Source: Micropterix aruncella
Taxonomy: Eukaryota; Arthropoda; Insecta; Lepidoptera; Micropterigidae
Direction: 5' to 3'
NCBI GenBank assembly: GCA_944548615.1
Contig: OX155961.1
Coordinates: 33,703,134 to 33,767,133, forward strand
Length of the DNA stretch: 64,000 bases
Below the pieces are notes generated by a model that searched no databases, was not told the origin of the DNA, and saw only the letters and a list, made by a program, of their open reading frames with translations. Shown here one piece after another: positions 1 to 16,080 of the stretch (the first letter of the stretch is position 1; each line of letters opens with the position of its first letter). The position numbers were made by a program, and so were the translations under genes.

Positions 1-524
1 ATACTTTTTCTTCTGCAGTCATTCTGTGTCTTGATTGTAACCTTTGGCCACGTTATATACTTTACGGTTGGTATAGTTTTTATTGAAAATTCTTAAATTT
101 TGACTTACCTGTTAACAAATATATTCTAATTTCTAGAATGATGAAATTTGTGTGTCGGCAATCTGGCTAATACACCACTTAATAATATTCGGAGTCCAAA
201 TACTGCCTTGCGATCTATTAAAACAAGTATATTTGGATTGCTACTCTGTCGTGGATATAATTATTGTATCGCAAGAGTTTGGTAAGCGTAGTCTTTTGTT
301 TTCAAATAATGTGAATCTTAATTATTATATTGTTTGTAAACTAATTCATTTCAGAACCCAGAGAAGCGACTGATCTACGTTGCTTGAAAAGGCTGATGAA
401 AAATTTCAGAATAAAAATTACACTTTTTCAAATTATCGATATTGATATCGGTCTGGGCCTAAAGATTTTAGGCAATGTATTGGTGTTTGTGTTTGTCTTA
501 ATACAATTTGATAAAGTAATATAG
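1..524 (+). CDS. Gustatory receptor gene, last three exons (5' part outside window)
   Basis: Exons read as 1-66, 137-281 and 355-524 (stop TAG 522-524), with GT donors at 67 and 282 and AG acceptors ending at 136 and 354. Exon lengths (at least 66, then 145 and 170 nt) and phases match the two complete receptor genes downstream, and the peptide aligns with theirs: FLLQSF in the first exon, then CDLLKQVYLDCYS, then DIDIGLGLKILG and the C-terminal LIQF. Insect GRs are seven-transmembrane ligand-gated channels of taste neurons, and the end of this protein fits the last membrane segment and the family's C-terminal TYhxxxxQF motif, with TY replaced. The large first exon lies left of the window. 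No stop or frameshift is seen, so it looks functional as far as visible. Ligand unknown. Confidence 0.82.
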
Positions 525-1959
525 ATTACAATTATTTATAACTTTATAAGTTTTCATTGCTTCTAGATTTTTGCTGATTACCTGAATTTTATTAATTATG
601 AAAACAAGTCACTGTCGTTTTTTTGTGGATTTCTATTTGTAATATACACATTAAAAATGGTTTTAAAATGTTAGTCTTTTAGCGATCGGTTGCGGTATAT
701 ATTTTATCTAAATAAAGAAAAATGTCTGTCTTATAATATTATTTTACAAACACAGTTTCAAAGCAGTCACGGCACGGGTAACAGAAGCGAAATTTATCCT
801 GGTACTTATATAACTACCACTTGCGGCCCTGACAATACGCAGCACCGCGATAGCTTCAGTCCTTTCGACTTCTCATCCCAGCTCTTAGTCTTCGCTCATA
901 ATATCTTTGTGTCTTCCCATAGACGTCAACATTATGGCGTACAGAGTTTGTATTCGGCGAGCAAGACGGGTTTCATATTCTTTTGCTAGTGTGTCGTCCC
1001 AATGTTGACCATTTTAAATCAAACCAAGTTTCAAATATTCTTCTCTATGTCTGACATACTCGACCATCGACGGTTTTGATTGCTTGAAGTTATATTGGAC
1101 TTGTGACAACTTTAAGCAACATTCGCAAGTATTAAAATTAACCTTTATTCTGATGAATAGTATAATATACTCGTCCCAATGTGCCACTATAAAATATGTC
1201 AGCTATCGATTTATTTCCGGATTCTCCTTATCTTCTGCGAAATTTCTTCGTCCATTGACCCGTTGACCGATTTTCAAGGGATGGATGACTTGATGAATGA
1301 CAGCAGGAAGGCGCTCATAAATGTCGAAACCGAGAATTCACCTTAAAGCTTCATTACTTCTGATGTAACTCCCATTTAAAATTGTACGACTTCATTGAAG
1401 GGTGCATTGAGAAATCCAAAAACTGACATATCGCTGCTTTTATACTCATTATTACATACGTATTTGAACGATTTAACTAAATTACAAGCTTCACGTTGGT
1501 ATGCGTATTAAATGATCCCGAAAGAATAGGAGCGTACAATATATATGTTATCAATATCGAAATCAAAGTTATTGATTTTGATAAATCTTGTGTCATCCAT
1601 AATCTGGTTTTCGTCGTCTGTACAGCGGAGAGCCATCGTTAAAACATTTGATTTTGTGACAAGATAATAATAGTAGCAATGTGAATCTCGACGGCGGAAG
1701 CCTCCGAGATGTGACGGTCCTGCTCTACAGTTGGTGTGTTGACGAGTTCAACATGCGGTTTTGTCTAAGAACTCCTTCAAATCAAGCGACTACGATAAAT
1801 TGCCATTTTGACCAGTCGAGAGCAGGAAAGTTCCTAAATTCGTGTCTCTGAGCGATGACACCATTTTAGGTTTGTTTCTTTTGTAATACGATTATTAGAA
1901 ATATCCTCTAAATAATAATTAAATAATAAATTTAGTGCAATTCTACAGTATGGATTCAC
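525..1959. other. Intergenic stretch, no gene recognised
   Basis: About 1.4 kb between the receptor and the protease remnant. Short open stretches (for example 690-989 on +) lack recognisable domains and show no exon signals that I trust. Composition is less AT-rich around 760-1000, which may be an old transposon remnant, but I cannot name it. Confidence 0.4.
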
Positions 1960-2397
1960 TCGCGGTTAACACGGGACGCGTCCCGAAGGATCTTATCGGT
2001 CTGAGCTGTTCACTTTAAATATTCGACCAGCGTGTCTATGGACAAAGTAGACCATCGAAAACAAGCGAGCTGTCGTTACTGGCTGGGGGCAGATCGTCTT
2101 TGCTGAAGATACATCGGACGACTTACTGAAGGTGGTGGTGGATTTGATTGACCAGCCGATCTGTCGAAGACTATATGCAAAGACTCTCAGAAAGAGGTTA
2201 CCGCAAGGTATAACGGACGATCAATTGTGCGCTGGCAGCTTAGAAGGAGGACGAGACTCTTGTGGAGGCGATAGTGGTGGACCTCTGCAAGTGACGATAG
2301 CTGTCAACCAATGCCTCTTCAACATAATCGCCGTTACCAGTATTGGAAAGAGCCGTTGCGGAAGTGCCAAGGGACCTGGCATATACACTGCCGTGAA
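1960..2397 (+). pseudogene. Trypsin-like serine protease catalytic segment (snake/easter-like), broken
   Basis: The reading frame through 2021-2413 gives IRPACLW, an in-frame TAG at 2048-2050, then AVVTGWG, DDLLK, DQLCAG, CGGDSGGP (active-site serine) and GPGIYTAV. These are the consensus blocks of the C-terminal half of an S1 (chymotrypsin-fold) protease of the CLIP-protease group, which act in haemolymph cascades such as Toll activation and melanisation. The catalytic His and Asp regions are not recognisable upstream; 1960-2010 is decayed and probably frameshifted. The conserved C-terminal helix expected after IYT is absent, because at about 2393 the sequence passes directly into a CLIP domain in another frame. 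One nonsense codon plus truncation make this a pseudogene. Confidence 0.72.
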
Positions 2398-2732
2398 GAG
2401 TCATGTGAAATAAAAGGCGTTTTAGGAGTATGTCTACCGCCGGAAAATTGTTTAAAAACTGACGGGGATTTGCCAAAAGGGAAACTATCATAATTTTGTA
2501 TAATCTCGGAACAAGAGACTGTATGCTGTATTCAACACAGTCCCGTGAGGATAAATCCAATAATGCATCTTCTACATCACCGCCTACTACAACAACTACC
2601 AATAAGTCACCGGTCATCTCTACAATTGCTCCAAAAAAAACTCAAACATCACCACAAGCCATAACTACCAATTTCATAAATGACAGTGTGAAAAAACGAA
2701 CTAAATCCGAAAAAATAGCTATGCAATATTGA
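2398..2732 (+). pseudogene. CLIP domain and Thr/Ser-rich linker of a serine protease, broken
   Basis: In the frame starting at 2398 six cysteines fall in CLIP spacing: codons at 2404, 2431, 2449, 2497, 2524 and 2527 (C-x8-C-x5-C-x15-C-x8-CC), with GVCLPPENC and ETVCC. An in-frame TAA sits at 2491-2493. A frameshift near 2545 leads into another frame carrying a linker rich in Ser, Thr and Pro (2545-2732) that ends in KSEKIAMQY, resembling the stretch just before the activation cleavage site of snake-type proteases. CLIP domains normally lie N-terminal to the catalytic domain; here the domain lies downstream of one. It probably belongs to a second tandem copy fused by deletion. Not functional. 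Confidence 0.68.
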
Positions 2733-3003
2733 GTACAAATTTAACAATGACAGCCATTGCTGTGTTGGCGATTAATAAATTTATTTTATTTTATCTGCAT
2801 CCAAACTTTTCTCTGGTCGTAACGGTCTCCGTTCCATCGGGTTCAGAAGAGGAAGGAAGAGAGAGTGCATCCATGGTCGCGCGCCCACCTGTGCACTATA
2901 ATATAGCCTGCGCACTTGACTGCTACCGAACAATGGACTCTGAGAAGACCAAAGAAGTCTTTAGAATCTACAACGCAGTCGCTATGGCCGAACACGGCTA
3001 GAA

Positions 3004-3780
<777 letters not shown>

Positions 3781-3826
3781 TTAAATATCAATGATTTTTA
3801 TAAAATGTATATCAATATTTCGGCTC

Positions 3827-3875
3827 AGCCGTCGTCAAGATATGTGACATTTCTGAAATCGAACAATTCGTTGAA
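3827..3875 (-). other. Candidate PLE terminal (hammerhead-like) motif, 3' side
   Basis: On the minus strand the stretch reads GAAATGTCA, then CTTGACGA, a short stem GGC/GCC, then CGAAATATTG. The order GA-x-GA, stem, GAAA resembles the hammerhead core, but an extra T separates C and TGA, so self-cleavage is doubtful. Confidence 0.35.
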
Positions 3876-4036
3876 AATTTAAATTCAAGGAATCGAACAA
3901 AAAGAAATGGATTAATAATATTTTACACGATTTAGTTAAGGTACCATAACCAACCGTGCAAAACGTTATTTTAAAATGAATGATTATAAATTAAAATAAA
4001 AAGCATTTGATGATTATGATAATATGATAAACCTTA

Positions 4037-6090
4037 TTAATTTTGCCTATTGAGACCGGAACCTTTGCGAACGCCTAAAATATAAATATAAGCCAATTCC
4101 CAAGATTTGACGTCCCTTTCTTTTGCGTTATCACCAAGGCATTTTATTATTTTAACTTTAAAACATTGATCAAAAGATAAATTATGCGCCCTGGCATGCA
4201 AAGATATTGGGAGTTGGCTTTCATTTCCTACACTAGCCCTATGATTATTTAGTCTAATATTAAGTGGTGTTGTTGTTTCACCGATATAAAAGGCATCACA
4301 AGTCCTGCACAGAAGTTGATATACTATATTTTTTGAAATACAACTGCAATGAAAGGGAACCCTGTAACTATTAGCAGTATTTGGACTGGTAAAAAAAGGA
4401 CTTAGATCTAACAGAGGACAAGTTTTACAACGTGGACGACCACAAGGTTGAAGGCCAAAAGTATTATTACCAATAGAGAAATTTTGATTATTTTTTGTTT
4501 TGTTTAATATTGATCTAATATTAGGTGGTCTGCGGAAAGATAAAATTGGCGGTGAATCTAAGAGATCCTTAGTGGATGCATCATTAGAAATGATGGGGAA
4601 TAAATCAGATAATATATCTCGCAGTTTCTCAGCACCAGGAAAATAAGTGGTGCTAAGAAAGATTTTATTATTATTATTATTTTTATTTGAAGAAATTTTA
4701 GATTTTGGTATATATTTTACTTCAGAGTTTAGAATATGTTTATCCAATAGAGGAGCAGGGTATTTTCTTTCAAGAAGAGATTGCTTTAGATTATTGAGAT
4801 ACTTATCTAAATTTTCTTTGTTGTTAACTAAACGGTGTCCGCGAATGGACATTGAATAGGGAATGGATCTCTTGGTGTGAAATGGATGACAGCTATCAAA
4901 GTGTAAATACTGTTCTTTATTTGTAGGTTTTATATGAATCGCGGTTTTATTTTACCTTCGGAAATTGTTAAATCAACATCTAAGAAAGTAATTTGTGATT
5001 TAGAAATGGTATGAGTGAAATTCAAAGGGCCAAAATTATTTAGGTCGTCAAAAAAGGTTGTTAGAGTAGTTTGTCCGTGTGGCCAAATCATTACTATGTC
5101 GTCAATAAATCTATACCATAATATGGGTTTTAAATTTTGCGTTTGAAGAAAATTTTGCTCGAATAATCCCATGAAAAGGTTGGCATACGAAGGTGCCATA
5201 CGAGTGCCCATAGCAGTCCCTTTAATTTGAAGATAAAATTCATCTTCAAAGGAGAAAGCATTACACGTTAAGACAAACTCGGCTAATTTGCAAAGAAAAT
5301 CTGTAGAAGGTATTTGAGGATGAGGTCTCTCATCAAGAAAATAAGAAATGGCTTCCAATCCTAAATTATGAGGAATATTGGTATACAGGGATATGGCGTC
5401 AATAGTAACAAATAATAGGTCGTCTGACTTTGGAATTACAGTATTCTTTAAAATATCAATAAAATGATGGCTGTCTTTGATATGAGAATTTAGATTTTTC
5501 ACAAAAGGTTGTAAAAAATAATCTACAAAAGCTGAAATTCTTTCTGTCGGAGAGTTAAAGCTTGCGACTATCGGTCGTCCAGGATTATTAGGCTTGTGAA
5601 TTTTAGGTAATAGGTAAAAATTTGGAGTTCGGATAGGATCAGGAATTAAAGTTTTAACATCTTCGTCTGATAATTTTTCATTTGATTTATTTTGTTCAAT
5701 ATATTTTTTTATTTTCACTGCAAAATTTTTGTTTGGATCTCTGGATAGTTTTTTATAGAAAGTTTCATCTCTAAGTTGTCTCAAGCCTTCAGTAACATAG
5801 TCAGTTTTGTTAAGTATGACAGTAGTGGAACCTTTATCAGCCGGCAAAATGACGATGCTGGTATCCTTGCTAAGACTCTCAAGAGCTGCACGTTCATCTA
5901 CTGACAAGTTTGATGTCGGTTTGAGGCTATTTAGAAAAGATGGCTGTGTTACTTTGTTTAATAAAATAGTAATAAAATTTTCTACCGGATGATTTTTTGG
6001 TAATGGAGGGGGTTTTTTATTAGAGTGTGGACGAAATTGAGCTAGTGCATTGTGTAATTTAATATTATTATTGTCATTCTTTTGATTTTA
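4037..6090 (-). pseudogene. PLE reverse transcriptase plus GIY-YIG endonuclease, one frameshift
   Basis: Two frames on the minus strand make one protein. The first (about 6090 down to 4950) has an N-terminal segment with PVENFITILLNK, the block VILPADKGSTTV, and RT motifs FVTIDAISLYTNIPH, GTAMGTRMAPSYANLF and YRFIDDIV (catalytic Asp pair). The second (about 4950 to 4037) continues with QYLHFDSCHPFHTKRSIPYS, a cysteine block CGRPRCKTCPLL and the GIY-YIG nuclease NIVYQLLCRTC...FYIGET...R..NHR. The frame breaks once, near 4945, just after LDVDLTISEG. PLEs use the RT and nuclease for target-primed reverse transcription. The Cys-rich block before GIY-YIG is like that of Neptune/Poseidon PLEs; the clade is not settled. 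The start codon is not certain because the 5' part runs into non-coding repeat. Confidence 0.88.
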
Positions 6091-6191
6091 ATGCCAAAAT
6101 TCGCGCCACCTTAAATTACGACAAAATTTAACAACATCATTACCAAAACTAAAATGGTTCACATTTTGAGTCGGTGTGAAATTTATAATAA

Positions 6192-6768
<577 letters not shown>

Positions 6769-6770
6769 AG

Positions 6771-7479
<709 letters not shown>

Positions 7480-7485
7480 ATTTGA

Positions 7486-8238
7486 ATGAAATTTTATTTG
7501 AATGCCTTTCAGCATACACTTCCAGACCCCAGTAACCTCGCTCGTTGGAGCTTTGCCGAGGATAGTTCTTGTCCCCTCTGTAGCAATACCCCTTGCACAG
7601 CTAGACACATTCTAGCTGGCTGCAAGGTGGCCTTAGATCAAGGACGGTACACTTACCGCCATGACAAAGTTCTCGCTGTTATTCGCGAGGTAATTAGTCT
7701 CTCAGTGGCTCGTGCCAACAAGGGTTTGACAGTATCCTCCAAACCCCCAATACAGTTTGTGCGGGATGGCTCTAAAGGCAAAAAACATTTAACTACAAAA
7801 CCTTTCTCAATAATCGAGAAAGCTACAGATTGGATTCTGGAGGTTGATTCGGTCTCTAAGCAGTATAAATTCCCTGAAAGTCTCGGATGCACAGCCCTCC
7901 GTCCAGATATAACTCTTTACTCTCTATCCCGGAAGGTGGCTCTTATCGTAGAATTAACTGTTCCATGGGAATCAAATATCCCAAAAGACCACGAGTACAA
8001 ATTAAATAAATACCATGATCTTGCAAATGCCGTAACCCGGAACGGCTTCACTGTTCACCTTCACGCGGTGGAAGTTGGCGCTCGTGGCCTGCCAGCTAAA
8101 TCTCTATTTCACCTCTTTAAAGATCTTGGCCTTTCCAGAAAAATAATCAACTCTTTCTTAGAAAAATTATCTAAAACTGCGATTTGCGCATCTCAAATTC
8201 TATGGCTTCGAAGGGGGAGTGAATGGGTGGCAAGGTGA
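7486..8238 (+). CDS. Zinc-knuckle plus restriction-like endonuclease fragment of an R2/NeSL-type retrotransposon
   Basis: Open frame of about 250 residues without internal stop. Near the start is [11 protein letters not shown], then a CCHC knuckle [18 protein letters not shown] (C-x2-C-x7-H-x4-C), then [10 protein letters not shown]. In the second half RPDITLYS and [11 protein letters not shown] have the spacing of a PD-(D/E)xK nuclease, followed by KYHDLANAV. This order (CCHC, then restriction-like endonuclease) is the C-terminus of site-specific non-LTR elements such as R2, NeSL, HERO or Utopia, where it nicks the target. No reverse transcriptase precedes it; the left side is a (TA)n tract, so the copy is 5'-truncated. 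The first ATG-like codon is arbitrary. Intactness of the nuclease after loss of the RT is unusual but may only reflect youth. Domestication is possible but not shown. Confidence 0.7.
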   Translation: MKFYLNAFQHTLPDPSNLARWSFAEDSSCPLCSNTPCTARHILAGCKVALDQGRYTYRHDKVLAVIREVISLSVARANKGLTVSSKPPIQFVRDGSKGKKHLTTKPFSIIEKATDWILEVDSVSKQYKFPESLGCTALRPDITLYSLSRKVALIVELTVPWESNIPKDHEYKLNKYHDLANAVTRNGFTVHLHAVEVGARGLPAKSLFHLFKDLGLSRKIINSFLEKLSKTAICASQILWLRRGSEWVAR

Positions 8239-8518
<280 letters not shown>

Positions 8519-8529
8519 TGAGTGGTAGC

Positions 8530-8778
8530 CTATGAACCACCAAAAATTTGAAAAGCCGTAGCATCTCTTCTATGATAGATCATAAACATATTTTTGGCAA
8601 AGGATCTAGGTAGTTGTATTAACTTTCATCATGTATACTTAAATTTGGTGTATGTTTAATAGGATCGTGGTATGAAGGTTTTTCTCAAGAAATGGGAAAT
8701 GGTTCAATGTGTGCAACCTATGGTATGCAATGAACCGGGGTGGTGGGAGTCAATGAACCACGAGGTACCCAGTGAATC
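8530..8778. repeat. Left subterminal CAATGAACC-type repeats
   Basis: Copies at 8530-8538 (CTATGAACC), 8701-8709 (GGTTCAATG, reverse), 8728-8736 and 8751-8759 (CAATGAACC), and a weak one at 8770-8778. Likely binding sites for the transposase. Confidence 0.6.
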
Positions 8779-9077
8779 ATGGTCCTAGATATATCGCATT
8801 TATGCTTACAAATTATAGTAAATAAAAACAGCATTTTATTTTTTTTATGTTTATTAGTCATAAAATGCTACAAAAATTCAGTGATTTAGGTAGTTAAATG
8901 GTTCTAAGTAACGAATTAAGTTATAACGAGTTAAGCTCTTTAACATAAAAGTGGTCTTTACCATTATATCCAATTTTAAAAAAACATGAAACCTTCCAGG
9001 TAATCAACTGAGCTAAAGTTTGGTCTAAAAATGTTTATACCTAAATAAAAATCGAGTATCAAAGCACTGATCATTAA

Positions 9078-11219
9078 TTAATATCGTAAGTTTAGCAGCG
9101 ACATGTTGACGGGAAACTTGTAGATAGCTTGTTGACGCGACGTACTAGCTGTCATTTTGGGAAGCGGTAAAACATATTTTATATCTTTTCGATTGACTCC
9201 AGCTGTATCGGGTTCCAGTGGAAACGAAAAACAATGGGTGGCCTTGCTTATTAATTTCAAATATGATACAAAATAGTTGCAGTCATCGTCTTCCAGCTCT
9301 TCCAGGACTTCTGCCAAGTAATAGACTTGAGTTTTCTTGGATGCGAAAGCTACAATGACAAAGTCTTTTGGGCGTGGGTTCCGTGCTAATGGAGGAAATT
9401 CATCGTCCAAAATTATTTCTTCCTCTTCAGATCCGCTCATAAAATCTTCTCCACCCGAAGATGAGCCACTGCACTTAAACTCATCTTCTTCATTATCTGA
9501 TGAATCAGATTTTACTCTCTTTCGTTTATTCTTAAACAAATCCGTCTTGACTGCTTTCACTCTCTTCAGATTTTTCTTGTTTTTTTTATCTGCTAAAGCA
9601 TTCTTCTCTGGAGTGTCCGTGGCTACCATACTCTTTCCTGCTTTTCTCTTCGACTTCTTGCGAGGTTCTCCCTTCAAAGCTGGTAGGAAGATCTTCGGAG
9701 AAACAAATTTATCCGTAGCTCTATAAACCTCACTAACAGCAGAAGTGGAGGGCTGAGGAGTAATGTTCTCAGTCACTATATCTTGCTCCTCAGAAGAAGT
9801 TGCCGATGATTGTGGTACTCCTTCAGTTACAAGTTCTTTGTTTCCATTTTCCTCCATTTCTCTTTCTTCTTCGCCTGCATTTGGTGCAGGCCTATTGGTT
9901 ACTTCACTGGGTAAAAAATCCACATCAGTGAAAATTTGATCATCAAATGGGAAGATACCACATTTTTTAAATGCATTGGTTATATTTATTGGTGTCATGG
10001 CCCTCATGTATGATATACCAACGCATTCGGCAATGTTATAGATCGTTAATTGCCTTGCCGGGTTGCGCACCAACCAAGCGTCTACTGCGGCATTGTAATA
10101 TGATTTGAATGGGCCGTTTAGGCCAACATCCAAGGGCTGCATCTTTGCAGTGGTGTGAGGATGAAGTGTGAGCATTGTTACACCAGAGGCTTTTGCAAGA
10201 TCAATCGCCTCTATAGACAGGTGGCTCTCGTGGTTGTCCAGTATGAGTAGCGCAGGGTTTTCCTTCGATGCACAAGAATACTGAAAATAAGAAAGAATAA
10301 TACATTTATCATCCACGCTATAAAACCTAATAACTTAGTACAGGAAATGGAAAGATCGCTAATAGAATGCACTTACCTGAATGAAATGTTTCATTACTTC
10401 TACAAATAGTTCAGCATTCATCCAACCGCTAGGAGAGGCCAATCCTAGCGTCCCTGAAGGCGCTCCGTGAATCATGTGTGCTTTATAGTTTTTTCGAGGA
10501 AACACCATAGCAGGTGGCAACGCCTGGCCCAGCGCATTTACTATGCAGCAAGTGGTAACCAACACTCCACGTTCACCGCTTGTCACCTTACACACACTGC
10601 GGCCTTTAGGTGCAAGAACTTTGTGGGGACGATGCACTGTTGTGGTAGAAGTTTCGTCCAAATTGTATACTCTGTTTCCACTAGCAAAAGATGGATGGCG
10701 ACTGTATACCTCTTTCAGGTTATCAAAAAATTTTTGTACGTTGACTTTGTTGAATGCCGTCGCTCTCCCCAAGCTGCAGGCCTCTGGTTTCTTGACAGAC
10801 AGTTCATGGTGCCTTGCCCTAAAACCCCTCATCCAATCTTTGCCAGCCATTTGTTGCGTATTCCAGGTTAACGGAATTTCAATTTTGTTAATGGTAGCCA
10901 TTTGGTAAGCTATTCTCCTGCAGTCTTTGGACGTTAATCCATAAAATTTATCAGCGCAGTCAATTATATAATCCTTAAGACTGCTTTCCTGCTCGTCGGT
11001 GAAAATTTTTTTATTATCGTAACGTGGCTCCAATCGGGCGGAAGGATTTGCCATATATTTTAAAATGTATCGACGTAGTGTCGGATATGGAAGTTTTGCT
11101 TGTATTGCAGCTTTTCGAAGGCTTAGTCCTTTAATATGAAGGTCAATTCCTTTTTTGATCTCGTCTGGAGTGTGAGCACCTTTTTTCCGAAATTGTCTCC
11201 CTTTTGTATTTCGGCCCAT
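9078..11219 (-). CDS. Pogo/jerky-like DDE transposase, two exons
   Basis: Exons 11219-10377 and 10280-9078 (stop TAA) join in frame: donor CAG|GTAAGT, acceptor TTTTCAG, 281 plus 400 codons, 681 aa. I chose the ATG at 11219 (MGRNTKGRQF); a TTTCAG stands immediately before it, so a 5' UTR intron is possible. Residues about 20-55 form a psq-type helix-turn-helix (LSLRKAAIQAKLPYPTLRRY), and residues 70-145 resemble a CENP-B-type DNA-binding domain. The DDE_1 catalytic residues are D188 (NLDET), D296 (LLILDNHESH) and D332 (MQPLDVGL), a DD35D spacing. The tail has acidic and lysine-rich low-complexity stretches and a conserved-looking end with FVIVAF and YVLPLPK. No stop or frameshift was found. 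The flanking inverted repeats favour an active or recently active transposon over a domesticated gene. Confidence 0.88.
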
Positions 11220-11295
11220 TCTGAAATAAATAATAGCTACTGATTTTATATGATATGACAATTCAAGAATACCACTACCATACAAAAGTAGTACT

Positions 11296-11360
11296 CAATG
11301 AACCAGATATGGTACTCATTGAACATGGTTCATTGAGTACTTCGGCGAAATGGTTCAATG
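11296..11360. repeat. Right subterminal CAATGAACC-type repeats
   Basis: Copies at 11296-11304 (CAATGAACC), 11317-11325 (CATTGAACA), 11327-11335 (GGTTCATTG) and 11352-11360 (GGTTCAATG), two in each orientation, matching the left end. Confidence 0.6.
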
Positions 11361-11371
11361 AAAACCACCCC

Positions 11372-11672
11372 TCTCTTTTAAAAGTTAATTTTAAATTGCT
11401 GTCGATATAAAGACACTGTGCTCACAAATACTATTCTCAAACAAGTATTCTAAATCACTCCAAGGATAGACACTACTCGCGAGATAATACAGCTTGAAAA
11501 TATTTAATAATCACTAAAATAAACTCACATTATTATGTTGGTTTTTGTACCCGAAAACACATTCACGCTTGTAACACGGGCGTTCGCGGCAACAGACCGC
11601 CGGCGACTAAGTAGGAAGACGCGAATCAGGGAACCGGTTTGAGTGTATAATTTGTACGATCCGGCAACGTCG
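11372..11672. other. Spacer between the transposon and the assembly gap
   Basis: AT-rich to about 11560, then GC-rich (CGGGCGTTCGCGGC region). No gene recognised; the GC-rich part may belong to a repeat cut by the gap. Confidence 0.4.
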
Positions 11673-11872
11673 NNNNNNNNNNNNNNNNNNNNNNNNNNNN
11701 NNNNNNNNNNNNNNNNNNNNNNNNNNNNNNNNNNNNNNNNNNNNNNNNNNNNNNNNNNNNNNNNNNNNNNNNNNNNNNNNNNNNNNNNNNNNNNNNNNNN
11801 NNNNNNNNNNNNNNNNNNNNNNNNNNNNNNNNNNNNNNNNNNNNNNNNNNNNNNNNNNNNNNNNNNNNNNNN
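11673..11872. other. Assembly gap, 200 N
   Basis: Exactly 200 undetermined bases, typical of a fixed-size gap placeholder; true length unknown. It interrupts copy A of the GC-rich retroposon. Confidence 0.99.
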
Positions 11873-12235
11873 CCGAATCTATCGCGGACCAAGGCGTCCT
11901 TTGCCCGACTCTGAACCGGGATCGGATGGCCAATGGTCATTTCAAGAGCAGTCGCCGTAAGGTAGACAACCACCCCCGCTCTATAGGAAACAATACAGTT
12001 CCCAGACTCCCCCGATTGTTAGTCGGAGAGCACAGTCGATTGGCTTGCGCCGCTCCGTGCGCAGACCGTCCAGGAGCGCCAGAGGTTTGATTCCCAGGGG
12101 AGACTGGTTGACCCAGTGTCCTACCCAGGCTCGCACCCCATGCGTGGAGGCCATCGGATGGGTGTTGACCCGTGAGTGTGACCGACCCTGAACACATGGG
12201 TCATCGTGGCCACCTCATCATGGGCCCATTAGCTC
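11873..12235 (-). mobile_element. GC-rich retroposon of unknown family, copy A (partial, cut by gap)
   Basis: Reverse complement of the first 360 bases or so of copy B (16812-17479), with high identity by eye, from GGAGCTAATGGGCCC through the ATAGAGCGGGGG and CGGCGACTGCTC blocks to the CGCGATAGATTCGG block, where the gap starts. A frame of about 80 codons (SGAPGRSAH, ANRLCSPTNNRGSLGT) is shared with copy B, but no known domain is seen. Confidence 0.75.
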
Positions 12236-12244
12236 CCGGGTCAA

Positions 12245-12465
12245 CAGCACAGTCATGAAATTTTGTATACGCATTCAATTATGATAGCCCGTTCTAAATT
12301 TCACCTTGACGTGGCTGCTGCGGCTAGGATAAGCTCCCGATGAAGGGACTCCTCAACGGTCAAGAGCACAAAAACGAAATTTTGTATAGCATTAAATTAT
12401 AGTAGCCCATTTAAAGTTTCACTATGACATGGCTGCTACACCCAGGGTTGGCTCGGGACAGATAA
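12245..12465. repeat. Two-copy tandem repeat, period about 118 bp
   Basis: Blocks beginning ATGAAATTTTGTATA (about 12256) and ACGAAATTTTGTATA (about 12374) share the order GAAATTTTGTATA, ATTAAATTATAGTAGCCC-like, TTTCAC, ATGACATGGCTGCT. It lies next to copy A and might be part of a longer element. Confidence 0.5.
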
Positions 12466-12529
12466 TTTTAATAAAAGCCTTTTTTTTTAAATGTGTTTTT
12501 ACTATTAACTCATAACTCGTGCATTTATG

Positions 12530-13500
12530 CCTTTAATGTACGTGTCGTAGCTTCGGCGCTAAGTAAATAAAGTGTCTTTGTATGAATTTAGTCTTTATTC
12601 TATGTTGCGTGTGCCTTTCTTTATTTATTGTATATATATATTTATCGCGTTTGAGAGTCATTAGAGTAGCGCTGTCTTTTTTAGATTTCTCATTATATTA
12701 TAACATGATACTTTTATCGCAAAGTTGTCTAAATAGGCATTATCATTATATAAATAGACCTTATAAAAACCGTAAAATGGATAAGTAATTTAAGTAATTA
12801 TTAATTTTTTCACGTTGAATATTTTTCTTTTACTTATACATATATATGTATATATATATATACCTACTGAAAAAAAAACATATTTTCAAATGGTTTTACT
12901 TTTATTTTTTTGCAATTTGCAGTAAATGTATTGTCTTTGTCCGAATCTAGTTTTCAATCTGTGTAGCGCTGTCTTTTTTAGATTTCTCATTATATTATAA
13001 CATGACACTTTTAGCGCAAAGTTGTCTAAATAGGCATTATCATTATATAAATAGACCTTATAAAAACCGTAAAATGGATAAATAATTTAAGTAATTATAA
13101 ATTTTTTCACGTTGAATATTTTTCAATGGTTTTACTTTTATTTTTTTGCAATTTGCAGTAAATGTATTGTCTTTGTCCGAATCTAGTTTTCAATCTGTTT
13201 TGCGTGTGTTTTTTATATTTATTTGTATCGGTGGCGTAGAAGGGCAGTCTTTCTAAGATTTCTCATAGTATAGCATGACATTTCTAGCGCAAATTTGTCG
13301 TAATAGGCATTATCATAATATAAATATACCTCTTGTGTTATGTGCTATTACTACTATTTAATCTGGTTATATAATTCATATATTATATGTACATACGTTG
13401 ACCACAGAACAGAATTTTTAATCGCACTATTCTAATTGGTTTAATTTCCACCATGATAATTGATAAGATATTTCCATAATGAATTATAAATATAGGATGA
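12530..13500. repeat. AT-rich intergenic block with about three tandem units; duplicated at 27540-28060
   Basis: The motif GATTTCTCATTATATTATAA recurs at about 12687 and 12983, with a weaker copy near 13256 (periods about 296 and 275). The same order of motifs (TAAATAAA.TAGTGTCTT, CGCGTTTGAGAGTC, AGATTTCTCAT, GGCATTATC.TTATA, AATAGACC) is found downstream of the second receptor gene. No coding sequence is seen. Confidence 0.6.
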
Positions 13501-13564
13501 ATGTTTTTGCTTTACTTATATTATATATGTATATATACTGCAATAGGTATTTGTATATCAAAGA

Positions 13565-16080
<2,516 letters not shown>

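Noticed and set aside
2240..2617. Minus-strand open frame across the protease remnant
   Set aside because: Shadow of the + strand protease and CLIP sequence, which carries the recognisable motifs.
9337..9726. Plus-strand open frame inside the pogo-like transposase
   Set aside because: Antisense of the acidic/lysine-rich tail of the transposase; Phe/Ser-rich artefact.
12000..12240. Ribosomal RNA or spliceosomal RNA gene in the GC-rich segment
   Set aside because: No conserved rRNA or snRNA blocks recognised; the same sequence recurs with a target duplication at 16.8 kb, so it is a retroposon.
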